Source: Mytilus trossulus
Lineage: Eukaryota; Mollusca; Bivalvia; Mytilida; Mytilidae
Length of the DNA stretch: 64,000 nucleotides
Direction of reading: 5' to 3'
Assembly: GCF_036588685.1 (NCBI RefSeq)
Contig: NC_086374.1
Coordinates: 19,956,886-20,020,885 of the forward strand
The notes beneath the pieces are model-generated. The model was given only the letters and a program-made list of their open reading frames with translations, did no database searches and had not been told where the DNA came from. Within the stretch, counting starts at the first letter, position 1. The number at the start of each line of letters is the position of its first letter. Of this stretch, positions 10,261 to 34,842 are shown in pieces. The position numbers and the translations under genes were made by a program.

Positions 10261-11945
10261 AAAAGATGCATTTTATCCCTATTTCTATTTTTAGCAGTGT
10301 TGGTGATATTGGTTGGAAGGCCATGGACATTGAACACATTTCATTTTTTACTAGATTCCCACATGATGAGTGTGGCCAAGTTTGGATTAACACAAACAGA
10401 AGACTAAGCCCAGTGATGAGAAAAGTAGAGTAGCTATCAGATTTATTTTCAGGAGTAAATTACATGTAACAAAATGGACCTCAAAGGATCATGTATATTT
10501 CTATATCTAAATATGTTTAAGAATGGATGAAAGTTGCCAAGTGACGAGAAAAGCTTTCTGGCTTTACATTATGTGAACTATTTATTATATTTAAAGGTTT
10601 AATGTAATAATTTCTGGCAGAAAAAAAAACAGAACTATTATAAACTTTATCAATAAATTTAATAAAGATAGGCAGAAATCTAAGAGTAAAATATAGAACT
10701 GTGTAAAATATCAAATAATATTGTACAACCTAAAGTTGTGCAGAACACATATAAAGTGACTATTTACAGAAAATATAAAGTTACATGTATGGATAATATT
10801 ATTGTATGGAATGTATAACATCTAAAATTGCAGATTAACATTAAAGCATTCAATGTCATTTAACATCTCCAAATATCATAAATATATGCAACTGTTAATT
10901 GTTATTAATCAAGTAAGATGTCTTCTAGAGTAATAAATCATTTTGTCATAGATACTGTAAATAAATAAATTGTTACATGAAAAATTAAGAACACAAAAAC
11001 AGTAGATCAGTAATATCTTATGTTTTGTTTGGATGTATTGTTTTCTAATCTTCTGAATTTTAATAGTCAAAATTAATGTTATGTGAAGTGAAATCTCTAG
11101 CATTATTCCAAACATATTATTTTTAGGCGCTATATTGCAAAATGTACTACAGATGGGAGATAACTCTGCAACCAAGCTACAATATATTTACACTTGGGCT
11201 ACAATAGACAAATAAATAGCTGTTGGACTAATACAAATAACTTTGAAATATGAAATAAACATAAAAGCATATGGAAATATACCATATTGCCAAAAAAAAC
11301 ATGAGAGCTTAGTAAGGTCAGTATCAAGAAATATGAAGCACTTTTCAAAAGTAGAAAGTTATTTACCAAATAGTAAAATTGGCAGTTTTAGACCATTAAA
11401 ATTCGATTCCTTTAATAGAATATTTCAGATCTAAATAAAAAAAAAATTAAGACCATTGCATGGACCTACAACATTTATAAAACATAAGACAATAAGAAAG
11501 ATGACTTAAAAAATATGTGCATAATATTTTTTCTGCTAATTTAAAAAAATCACCAAACTAGCAAATATTATTGCAATACAAATTAATTTAATAGTATATA
11601 TATTTTATAAATATTTTTCATTTGTCAATAAAAAATTACAATAATAGTTTACAACTGACGATTCCAATTGTATCAAATACAGCATTTGCACTATTTGGGT
11701 ATATTAATGACCTTATTACTCATTTAAACCATTTGAATTCATCTGTGGGTTTAGGAAAAACAATGACCCATCAAAATCTGCCACTAATTGTTGTTAATTT
11801 ACTGTCAAATGCAGAAAGAATACAATTTTTCATTTACAAGTGAATTTAAAATCATCAGTGCAGAGTATTGCACCTACTAATTAGCTAGCAGATTTTATTT
11901 CATAATAACAATTAAATAACAATGATTGTCACATAGCCATCAATA

Positions 11946-14900
11946 TCACAGTTTCTTTGCTTGTCCTTCACAAATCAGTGTTCTGAAACAGTCCCTCATC
12001 TGTAAAAGAAATCAAATTATTCTTTCAAAATGTTGTTATGATCAAAGACTCTAGTCTCTGATTTTTTTACCTATATTTTCTCATATAAGAAAAGATACTA
12101 AACTCACATATTTGAGAAATGTCACCTGTTTGCAAGTTTTCCCTATATTTTGATTCTGCGTTAGTCTATCTCATTGAAACTTGTTATAATGTAAAATCTA
12201 TATTATCAGCTGTTTTTTATAACTATATATTATTATAAATTTCATGTTGCTTGCACATGATGATGTTGCAATTTAAATGTGCTATAGCATAATTGTGCTT
12301 ATTGCAAATTGCAATAGATGTATTGATCTTTACTTATATGCTTAAGCAATGGAAATCACTGAAAAAAGTAGCTGCTCAAATATATTTTTACCTAAAATGT
12401 CTTGAGAATAGTTGAAAGAAGGTGCAAATTTGACCAAATAATTCAATAGTGCAAATGTAAAATCTTCATTCATGTTTATAAATTTACCCTATAACATCAA
12501 TACCCGGTACTATAAAAGGTGTTCAGAAAATAAAAACAAATGATTTTCTCATATTAATGAACATCTTTGTATAAAAAATCTTTCTTACTTTTTGTGAAGG
12601 GAGACATGTACCAAAGGCCTCTATCAATAATGGTTCCTCTTTCACTGATGTGGTAAAATCTGTTAATGAAACTCTGCCATCATGGTCACGATCCTGTCAA
12701 GAATATACAATATGGTAACATTTCAACATGCATTTAAAAAGATCATTTGTATGTTAAATATACACATGTATTATGAATTTCTTTAACATATGATTTTGTA
12801 AGACTGTATCTAAGAACAGTGCTTCTTAACATTAATGTCATAAAAGATACATTTATATTTGAATTGTTAAAATATTTATTTTATAAGCAAAGCAGCATAA
12901 TTTTAGGACTTAAGAATTTAAAATGAAATAGTTTACTAAAAAAAATAAAAATTTGAAAATATAAATAAAATGTATGTGACTCCAGATAAATATATAAAAC
13001 TTATACTGGGAACAACCTTGACAATATTATACCAACTATAGCTTACCAATTTCTTTAGAATCAATTCTACTAACTCTTTAATACTTTCATCTGAATCTTC
13101 ATCATGTGTTTGCTGAAAAAAAGAATTATCAAATGTACTAATCTTCACAATACCTCTAAAGACCAAGATTAAGGTTAAATTGGGAGTATCAACTTAAAAA
13201 ATAAACAAATGACTGATCTTACAGACACTGACTAATAGTCTAATACTTTCACATATCATGATTGAATTTCATACCTATCACTGAATATTTAGACTTTTGC
13301 TCATAGTATCTGGGATAAATTAACTCATCGTAGATACCAGGCCTTGAAGTCATAAAACTTTCGAGTCTGTTTTTTTGTACTCAATGAAAACATTGGACTT
13401 CCTGTTTTGAGCATGATATTTGTACTCCGAGCACTGAGCAAAGTTTTACAACTTCAACCCCAGGATTAAATTTTGTATTTACGCCAGACGCACATTTCGT
13501 CCACAAGAGACTCATCAGTGATGCTCGATTCCAAAAAAGTTAAAAAGGCCAAATAAAATATAAAGTTGAAGAGCATTGAGAACTAAAGTTCCTGAAAGTT
13601 TTGCAAAATACAGCTAAGGTTATCTATACATGATAAACAGAACTTATAATGAAAATTGAACAAAAAAACATAAAAACAAGTCCAAGCCAAAGGCCAGATG
13701 AACCCTACAAAACAACATGAACATAATGCAATCTTTATATACACTGAAAATGGTTTGCCTATTGCTTATAGTATATGAAAAATGAAAATAACCATGACAA
13801 CTTTACTTTGATTTATAAACCAGGAGATTGTGTTAAAGGTCAAATAAACCCTGCCAGACAGACATACAAAGGTAATGGAATCTCAAATGCTGAAATGGAT
13901 TTTAGGAGAAAAAAAATGTTTTTCTGAAAAGCCAATTCGCGGGAAATTCTGTTTTTTTGCATACTGACTATGCGCTATGGACTTTGCTCATTGTTGAAAG
14001 CTGTAGGGTAACCTATAGTTGTTAATTTCTGTGTCATTTAGTTTCTTGTGGAGAGTTGTCTCATACTATATCTTATTTATATATATATCAACTAAATAGT
14101 GTTTACATCTTTATCAGCAGTCAGTCAAGCTCAGTCAAATTTAAGAATAGATACATGTCTTACATCACTTCTAATAGTCATAGATTTTTGTTTACATTAC
14201 ATTTATGCAATATATATATGGTGTTTTCACATGGAGGACAAATTATGAATATTGCCACAGCTCTGCCTTAATACAAACTACTAGTCCTTTGTCTAAACTA
14301 ACCTTTACTAAGCTGTATTTCAGAAGCTGGAACATTTCTTCTCTTGATATGTATCCATCTCCATTTAAATCATACACCATAAAACAAACTGTAAATACAT
14401 TAAAATAGGTGTTATTTACAACTATGAGTGGTAAAAATTTGTCTTCAATTGAATAATGAAAAAAACGAAATTGTAATTATATATTTAAACTATTCTAACA
14501 GACAATCAGGCCAAATATGTGGAGAACTTATAATTCCTGAGACATTTTACCTGTCTTTTAAACCAAATATTATACAGGTAAGAGCTTTGTCTGTACCTAT
14601 TTTATTGTTTGTCCTTTTCTATACTCTTTGAATAATCCATTGATCAAGATTAAAATATGGGGAGTGATGAGATGTGAACAAACTTGTTCATGTGCCTGTC
14701 CTAATTCAGGAATCTCACCAAGGACAGTTGTCTTTTGTTATATCCCATGTCCTATTGAATGAATACTTTGTCATTTAGAATAAGGTTTTGAACAATTTTT
14801 GGGTTTCTCTTAAAATTGGTCATTATATTTGTTGAATGACATTGTTGTTGAATGTTGTGAATGTTGACCTCATGATATTTCCTGGTTATTTGTGACATTA

Positions 14901-17431
14901 GGTTGCTATTATTCATATTCCATTTCATGAAATATTTGTTGAAAAAGATAAGACTGTTAGTTTCCCTGTTTGAATGGTTTTACAATTTTTTACAGGTAAT
15001 TTTTGGACCCTTTATAGTCTTGCTGTTCAGTGTGAGCAAAGGGTCTGTGTTGAAGACCGTACTTGTACCTAAAATGGTTTACTTTTACAAATTGTGACTT
15101 GGATGGTGAGTTGTCTCATTGGCATTCATACCACATCTACCTATATCTATTATAGTACAAACATATTTTAACGTAACAATATTGAATTACTTTAAAAACA
15201 AAGTTTACAGACAGATCTGTGGCTGTTATATTCATGCAATAACAGACTGAACAGACTGATGTTGACTTACATTTTATGACAGATTCAGGTTCTGACTGAT
15301 CAATAAAGGTAGATAATCCAGTCACCCACTCTTCCTGGCTGATATAATTATCACTGTCTTGATCAAAAGCTCTGAAAACTAAATATTTGTACAAATAAGT
15401 GTGATTTTCATACACATCATTATTCATCTTAAGAGAAAAGTAGTAAAAGTCATTTGAAAGTACTGAGTAGAACACTTTAAAAATTAAGATGGGAGATAAC
15501 TGTTATAATTTTTTCTTGTTTTTAATGTTATAACATGACATGCTTGTATTTATGCAAATAAAAATAAGCACAATATTAGAAATCAAAATATTGTTTGTTT
15601 GCAGTATACAGATCAACCCTTGAAAATCCACTAGACTGGGAAAATTTTATTGCTTTTAATTTGAAGAATTTTTTAATACTTCAATTGACATGATTCAAAC
15701 CATTGGGGTATTTACATAATTGATTCAATCAATGTTGATGAAATCACAGATGATGATGTAGCAAATATTAATAAAACCAGTTTTCAACTTTGTCTTGAGA
15801 ATTACAGAATGTTTCAAGACAGACCCATGGGAACCAGTGTCAGTGGTTAAACAATTCGACAGGCTGCCATATTTTTTTATAAATCAATGTGCAGACAAAA
15901 AATTGAATAATAATGAGACAATCCCTGTAAGGAGGAAGGACGCATTTGAAATGTTAATGGGTTTGGGGGCCTGCACCACTCAGTGCAACTTTTATCTCTT
16001 ACAATATTAAGTATTTTTTCAAACTGTGTGGCCTGTATGAATAGAATTCGAATATGAATTCCTTAAGAACTATGCTGCAAATTTTTTTATGCAGTCAAAA
16101 CATTTCAGTACTGACCATTTACTTTTATAGGGGGCTATAGATTTCAGAAGTATAAGTATTTTTTTGGTTTAAATGAAGCCTGGCATCAACATATCTTATA
16201 ACCTATATAACCTTATAACCTATAAATCCTGGATATTTATTTTTTCAACCTTCCCCTGCATCTCTTTTTTTGTTAAAGGTAAAACATATTGTACTTCTTT
16301 TCTTTTCTATAGTTAAATGGCTAGTCCCCTTTGTACAACTCCAGAATAAGGAACATTACATAGATATGAGGCAATGTAAAGGGGTATGGTTCAATGGGAA
16401 TCTACATGTATATAAAAACTAACTATAACCCCACCATCTGACAGTGTGAATATTTCTTTCAACAATTCTTTTTTTCACCAGAAATTTGGATTGTGTAACT
16501 TCTTGTTTAAAGTTTGTTTTGGCTGATAAAATAAAATACTGAAAAACTTAAATGTGTAAGGCTACACTTGTCATACATTATACCTCTATCCAACAGAATA
16601 TCATCAGTCATTTCAAAGTGTTGATGGAGTAAGTCTCGGAACTTGGATCTGTCAATTTTATATGATGGAGGAGAATTTTTCACCAGCTCTTGGTACATGT
16701 AAATCAATTTCTCAATCTCATGCTTCTTAACTGAAAAGAAATGCATACTTTTAAATGATGTAAAAAGTGGAAGAATTAATAATTTTTTAATAATGTCATT
16801 ATAAAAAAGTAAAATCAGATAGCCCTATAGTTACACTACAAGCATACTTCTTTCTGTTGAGGTTGTCATAGTAGACTATGATTCATATTTGAAGATGGTG
16901 CATCAGATTTAATGATAATGATTGAATTATCTGGTCAAACTGATTTTTTTCCTTCTACTTATATGGACACTTGATTTACCTTTTAAGCATGACCACAAAC
17001 CAAAATTACAAGTTTGATTGTACTGTTGAAAATATCCCTTTACCTATATCTAGCTACATGCACTAGGCCATGTTTAAAATACAATACAGTTTTAGAAATA
17101 AAATGTAAACGCGCACTTAAAGAATACTGTAAATATTTTTTTTAATATAGGAAAAATTGAGTCTGGTAAACTTTAATTAGTCTAAGATTTTTCTGTTTCC
17201 ATGTTTTTTTTTTCTCCACATGCAAAGCTGCAATTGATTTAGATTGTTCTAATTGAAGTAATTTATCATGTTCACAATCAGTTTAATCACACTCTCCCAT
17301 TTAGAGACTGTCTATTAACTGAGAAAAACTGTTCACTTACATGTACTATATAAATATTTAGAAAATTTATGATCAATCCTCAATTTATTCACTAATTACG
17401 ACAATCCAACATTTAATTTACCTGATCCCAT
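11946..17431 (-). CDS. CLXN: Calaxin (EF-hand calcium-binding protein 1), complete
   Basis: Calcium sensor of outer-arm dynein in motile cilia and sperm flagella; known in Ciona and vertebrates to bind dynein and stabilise or tune the arm in the axoneme. Seven coding exons on the minus strand: 17431-17422, 16730-16584, 15378-15271, 14388-14303, 13112-13047, 12693-12589 and 11999-11946 (stop TGA). Lengths sum to 576 nt, 191 aa, with phase kept at every junction. Three EF-hand loops are canonical or near: DQDSDNYISQEE (about residues 58-69), DLNGDGYISREE (about 94-105), DRDHDGRVSLTD (about 140-151, Asp at the last position). Family hallmarks are FEMTDDILLDRVFRAFD, EEWVTGLSTF and LLIEAFGTCLP, closely like human EFCAB1, whose length is similar. 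The start is the ATG of a 10-nt coding exon (Met-Gly-Ser plus one base) that joins VKKHEIEKL. The C-terminal 17 residues are from a short exon I placed by phase and splice signals only. Confidence 0.93.
13325..13560 (+). repeat. Family E repeat in calaxin intron
   Basis: ATCGTAGATACCAGG near 13328, then AGGATTAAATTTTGTATTTACGCCAGACGCACATTTCG and GACTCATCAGTGATGCTC at 13461-13525. A shorter copy lies at 56025-56095 (ATCATAGATACCAGGATC, TTATATTTACGCCA). I recognise the CGCCAGACGC...GACTCATCAGTG block as common in mussel transcripts and introns. Confidence 0.65.
13680..13900 (+). repeat. Family B partial copy in calaxin intron
   Basis: GCCAGATGAACCCTACAAAA, TTGCCTATTGCTTATAGTAT and GGTCAAATAAACCCTGCCAG follow the order of family B units. 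Highly diverged. Confidence 0.5.
13955..14075 (+). repeat. Interspersed repeat fragment sharing the family A end
   Basis: GGACTTTGCTCATTGTTGAA, TGTAGGGTAACCTATAGTTG and TTGTGGAGAGTTGTCTCATA. Related pieces: 45955-46000 (CTTGTGGATAGTTGTCTCAT) and 50650-50705 (TTGCTTATTGTTGAAGGCTG). Confidence 0.6.
14900..15150 (+). repeat. Family A copy in calaxin intron
   Basis: Contains TTTCCCTGTTTGAATGGTTT, ACCCTTTATAGTCTTGCTGT, GTGAGCAAAGGGTCTGTGTT and the end GATGGTGAGTTGTCTCATTG, GGCATTCATACCACATCTAC, matching the copies at 47295-47550 and 55700-56000. Confidence 0.7.
15795..16010 (+). other. Orphan 71-codon open stretch, possibly a decayed coding fragment
   Basis: Lies antisense within a calaxin intron. 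Its composition (DPWEPVSVVKQFDRLPYFF, then NETIPVRRKDAFEMLMG) looks more protein-like than the other short frames nearby, with balanced residues instead of AT-driven ones. The downstream same-strand sequence could continue as IEFEYEFLKNYAANFF after a stop near 16041. I do not recognise a family. It may be a piece of an old retroelement or retrocopy, or chance. Confidence 0.2.
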
Positions 17432-17639
17432 GAAATTTTACGGTTAAACAAGAAGCAGGTATGCATACACTAACAAAACCAATTTGTTGTATAGTCACTG
17501 CAATCCCGGGCTAAAAAACATGAAATTCAGAGGTTTTGAATTTAAAGAAATTTAAATCCCGCCATATTGAAATTCGAAAAAAAGAATTTTGGATTCCAAA
17601 AGGATCAATCCCAAGCTTAAAAACACCAGAGCCCGAGAC

Positions 17640-18380
17640 CTTCGGTATCAGGATCGTTCACCCTGATTACATGTTCGCCCTAGGTTCGTTCGCACTGAGT
17701 TTGTTCACCCTGATAGTCCGTTCGCCCTGGGTTCGTTCGCCCTATATCCATTTATGATATGTATATGTTACATTAATGAACGAAATAAAAATTTATATAT
17801 ATTGAAATTTATGAATATCTATTAAAAGTTGAATACAGAATATTTGCCAAATTTATATTAATTAAATAAAATTCTTGGCTGCATTGTTACACTTTATTTT
17901 CTAATTACTTTTAATTACTGTTGATGGAATTTTTATTGCTGATAAGGTATCATTTGAAATCTTTGATATCACTGATTGCTGATAAGGTATCATTTGAAAT
18001 CTTTGATATCACTGATTGTTATATGAATTGTCTTTGATGGATTAATAATGAAAATAACATTTTTCTCAAAATAAAATAGTCAGCTTGGATGGGTAAAACA
18101 CTGATGACAAGTGATCAATGTACAGCAGTGTGACTGTGTTTTTAGTATTTGTTTTACTAATAGTAATTCAATTTAGTGAATGTACAGAAACTTATAACCT
18201 AGTCCTAGTAGCAGCTATAGCTATAAACAACATGATACATCATAAATTTTCGGCCGAATTGTAGACTGACTTCAACACATTCAATTAAATACACACAACG
18301 CAACACTGTACTAAAACATAAAATCAGGGCGAACGGACTTGGGGCAAACAGGTATCAGGGTGGACGGACCCGGATTCAAG
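17640..18380. repeat. Inverted repeat with GTTCGCCCT-rich ends
   Basis: The left side (17640-17755) has CGTTCACCCTGATTACATGTTCGCCC and four further GTTCGCCCT/GTTCACCCT words. The right side (about 18325-18378) has the reverse complement arrangement (AGGGCGAACGGACTTGGGGC, ATCAGGGTGGACGGACC). A third related stretch follows at about 19705-19800 inside NMT intron 1 (GGTATCAGGTCGGTTCGCCC). Ends are not sharp enough to define a target duplication. Confidence 0.55.
17938..18017 (+). repeat. Perfect 40-bp tandem duplication
   Basis: GCTGATAAGGTATCATTTGA...CACTGATT occurs twice in direct succession at 17938 and 17978 with no visible difference, so the duplication is recent. It sits in the middle of the inverted repeat between the two divergent genes. 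Confidence 0.9.
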
Positions 18381-18587
18381 TCCTCCCCCCCTCAGATGTG
18401 ATGTGGCGGCCAAATAGCGCTTAGTGGTGCTGGTCGGTAAATAAGAGTAGGCCAACAAGTGGGACAAGTTAGTGGGTGGGAAGTACGGCGAGTTGGTCTA
18501 GGCGATTTTGCTATGGGTAGTTATCTTTCTTCCCAAGTTCCTCTGGAAATTATAAAGTGAGCCAATAAAGGTATTTACAACAACAAA

Positions 18588-18682
18588 ATGAATCATAGAA
18601 TGACATACAATTACAAGTGTGCTTCTTTGTTAGTTTTTCTATCAGCTTTGTTTGTTCTTGACGCTTGCTGTTGTGGTGAGAC
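18588..18682 (+). other. Orphan signal-peptide-like open segment with a donor site
   Basis: ATG followed by a short polar stretch and a strong hydrophobic core (CASLLVFLSALFVL) then DACCC, ending at a plausible splice donor (TGTTGTG|GTGAGA, about 18676). It could be a first exon of an unidentified secreted product or a chance frame in the promoter region. No matching second exon was found before the NMT start. Confidence 0.2.
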
Positions 18683-18949
18683 ATTTCTATCGATGAATAT
18701 TTTCCTACTGGGAAAGGTGAAAGTGATTTTTGGCGTTATGTTGTCAAGCAGTTTACACATGCGCACTCCTTATTTCGTCTGCGGGTCTACTTTCCAAAAT
18801 AAATAATAATTTATCTGCATAAACTCGTTTTACTTTTAGAATATATGTAAAAAATATTTTAAATTTAAATACAACATTTTTGATAAAATGTTTCTAAGTT
18901 TATAATATTGACCAATAATTTAACTGCAACAGTGATAGAAATTTGCAGC

Positions 18950-31646
<12,697 letters not shown>

Positions 31647-34330
31647 CATTAACCAGTAGAAGTCATATGTCCTGTGATTTAGAACTTTAAGAACTCCTGA
31701 AGTAGATCTGATTTACTTACAGAATCAAACCAGTTGTGCATTTCATTGCTTCAAAATACTTGTGAAAGAAAGGTGAAATAGGAGATACAAAAACATGTGT
31801 TGTGTTTGTTTTTATTCTGATATTAAAATGTTAGTTTCTATTGAAATTGTGTGAAGAAGTAAAGGTGATCACGCTTGAATAAGAGTTTTCCACAAGTATT
31901 TAGTTACTTTATTACTGATGTTAAGTGTGTGTGTTGAAAAGAAAGGGAAAGTTATTGAATGGATTAATGAAGTCTCCTGTTACATCTTTCACATAAAATG
32001 GCTATAAAATGAAGTCTCCCTTTACATCTTTTTCATGTTTTTCATTGAATGACTTAATGAAGTCTCCCATTACATCTTTTATATTTAATATTAGTGAAAG
32101 TCAGATATGGTTGTACAAGGTTGATAATTGTTTAGGAAGTATTGTTTTTGTATGTATTAAGCATTACAAATCATGTCACCCAATCATTTGCAAGCATTAT
32201 ATAACTAGTAATACATATTGTTTGGGAAAGGTACATATAAGTTTGTCTTATATCACATATATCAGATGTAAATGGTATTGTATAAGTCTAGGAGGGTAAC
32301 CGATTGGGTTTTGGTATTAAGTTTTTTCACAAACTTTTCAAAAATCACAATTTTGGAGGGATGGGTAAAACTTGAATGTGATTTTCACAAGCTCTAATTA
32401 TGATAGCATTTGTCATTTTTATGTGCCATGATGTGTTTAATAGAAATGTATTAATTTCCAAGCTTCCATCCACTGTATTCAAATATTGACAATTTGATAT
32501 CAGATTATTTATTACTATAGAAGGAAACATTTCAAGTGAGAAAAAACATTTTGGAATAAGTTCTGGTTTATTAAGAATTTCAATGACCTGTACATGCGAG
32601 GTCAGTATTTGACCTTTATGTGGTAGCTCAGGACCACCTCTACCTTACATGTTAAAGTTTTAGTAAGCATGTCCATCTTGACAGTCACATGACTTTTATC
32701 AATCTTAATATTTTAAAGAAATTCTCTAACCTTGTTCTTTTTAAAAAAAATCACAGCTTAATTCCCTGATCATCGATTTAGTCCAGGAAGGCAAATAATA
32801 ACCTAATATCTGTTATATTCCTCATTTAATGTAAGTAATGCTTGTATGATGTGTTTACTCATTTATCCTCCAGTGAGATCAGTCATGTGCCAAGAGTAAA
32901 AACCAAATGTTGTGCATTGTTTTATCCTGCATGGCTTAGATGTGCATTTTGTTTTTTAAATGTTTAAAATTAAGTTTGATATGTTTAAATTTCTTGTTTT
33001 TCTCTCAAAAAGTTCAATTAAAATGAGGATCTTTAACACAGATTTACTGATTATTATTTTTTTAACATTGAAACTAACATTTAAATTTCCTATATGTAAA
33101 GATAGTATTTTGTCAAATTAGACATTTGTTTTTCACAAAGTAAATGATATCTTCCAGTACAACTTGTAGTAATGTAACCTTTTGTTTGTTTTGTATTGTT
33201 TTATCTTTTGAATGTTAGTGACAGTGAATGACAGTTAAAACTGATATTACTTTCACTTTTACTTTGTTATGTTAGTTTTATATTCACTATAATTTATTTC
33301 TATCATTTCTAGAATGTTAATGACACGTCTCCTAATATCAAGTTTGCATAATAGATTAAAAACATAGCTAACAAACAATAACTCTTAGATCAAATATTGA
33401 ATTAATTACTAAACTTTGAAAAAAAATTGTCAATAAAAAAATCCAAGGGTTTAACCTTGCATGGAGACAGATATGGCAAACAAAATTACCAATTTTTCTT
33501 TAATTTTGGTGTAAAAGTCTCATTTTTTTTTCGCTGACTGATTATTTAGGTTTCAAATTTAGATTTGGTTGATAAAAATGAAATAAAATGATAATTCTAA
33601 TTTCAACACTGAATAACTAGATATATAACTTCAGTCACTATGTGACCTGATTGTGTTGTATCAGTAGTGTTTGTAATCTAAAGTTTGTTATATTTAAGAG
33701 TTATGTGGTAAACTGCAATGATGAGAACATATGATGTATTACTGTGTTTGACTTTCTCTTTAAGAGAGACAATTATTATGTCATTAGCAATGTGTTTGAT
33801 TGAGTTTATATATAACCTAAACAAAACTTATATTGGCAACATTTTGTAGTACCTGAGTGACCATTCTTATAATGGAATGAGAGAGAGCACAACATTTTAT
33901 ATTATTCTGTACTTTTGTAGATAGCTCATGTCATTTTATTTATTGATTTAAAGAGCATCAAATTTATCATGTCAAACTGCAAAATAAATAATTATTTATA
34001 TTAACTGATTTCTTTTGATGTTACTAATCGACAGATGTCTATCAGGTTTGCCATTTGACCTTCAGTAAATCAACAGTTAGGGAATATCAACTAGTAAAAA
34101 TTTTATTTAGGGGCCAGCTGAATCTAGCCTCAGGGTATGTAGGTTTTCTGGCTATGTTAAAGACCCCCTAGGTGGCTTTTGAGGATTTCCTGCTCTTTGA
34201 CACATGCCTAATTTCCATTCTCAATTTTATTTATTTAGCCATTTATAGGCACAATATTTTTGAAGACTTTGTAGCCCTAGGATACAGATTACAACAATTA
34301 TCCCTTCTCTTTTGTACAATGGCTTAGGAC
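31647..34330 (+). other. Probable NMT 3' UTR and flank
   Basis: AT-rich sequence downstream of the NMT stop with several AATAAA-like signals (for example about 31405 and 33980) but no further exon. Three imperfect copies of AATGAAGTCTCC...TTACATCTTT occur at about 31967, 32010 and 32058. Where the transcript ends cannot be fixed from the sequence. Confidence 0.45.
34128..34235 (+). repeat. Family C copy
   Basis: GGGGCCAGCTGAATCTAGCC, ATGTTAAAGACCCCCTAGGT and the end CCTAATTTCCATTCTCAATT. The end matches 7097-7151 and 63270-63350. Confidence 0.6.
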
Positions 34331-34335
34331 AACAC

Positions 34336-34440
34336 ATTAGTTTCTGTGTAACAATGTGAATCCATGCCATGTTAAGTTTGTTGGTTACAATGTGAATCCA
34401 TGGCTAGTAAAGTGTTTGTGGGTGACAATGTGAATCCAAT
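34336..34440 (-). repeat. Inverted outlier copies of the 36-bp minisatellite
   Basis: Three units in the opposite orientation to the main array: ACAATGTGAATCCATGCC, ACAATGTGAATCCATGGC and ACAATGTGAATCCAATG, each preceded by a TTTGTGGGTG/TTTCTGTGT-like piece. They are the reverse complement of the unit at 34843-37070 and are separated from it by about 400 bp of non-repeat sequence. Confidence 0.8.
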
Positions 34441-34842
34441 GTATTTAGTATATAGTTACTAACCTTGCAAAGTTATGAAGTTTATTTGATTTGTTTACAT
34501 CCTCGCCCATTAGTATTCTGTGAACAGACCGATGCATAAAACCGAGAACATATCTTGTGTAGGGCATCACATTAAGTAAAATGGTTTCACAAAGCTAGCT
34601 AACATTATTTGTCCTCATTTGCATCGAACACCTGTCAAATATTACTCTACTGGATGGATTTTTAAGTTGACATGTATTTACCATCTGACTGTTGAAGACT
34701 TAAGCCATATAATTCAAATGAAAAGATGAATAAACAGATGTACTAAAAAAGCATTCTTTGTCCCTGCTCTGTTCCTCATAAAATGTCAAATCAGTAAAAA
34801 GAATTAAGTGATCTATCGTGCAATATTTTGTCATATTGGTAT

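Larger units (their letters stand above)
17432..18949. promoter_or_regulatory. Divergent intergenic region between calaxin and NMT
   Basis: Both start codons face outward from this 1.5-kb interval, so both promoters should lie in it or just inside. The right part (about 18370-18560) is richer in G+C and CG dinucleotides than the surroundings (GTGGCGGCCAAATAGCGC), which fits a promoter. No clear TATA box can be assigned. The left part is occupied by the inverted repeat at 17640-18380. Confidence 0.45.

Noticed and set aside
15271-15371. Calaxin third exon starting at the acceptor nearest AGCTTTTGATC
   Set aside because: That choice breaks the frame. The acceptor seven bases farther upstream (exon to 15378) gives DRVFRAFD in phase, matching the family.
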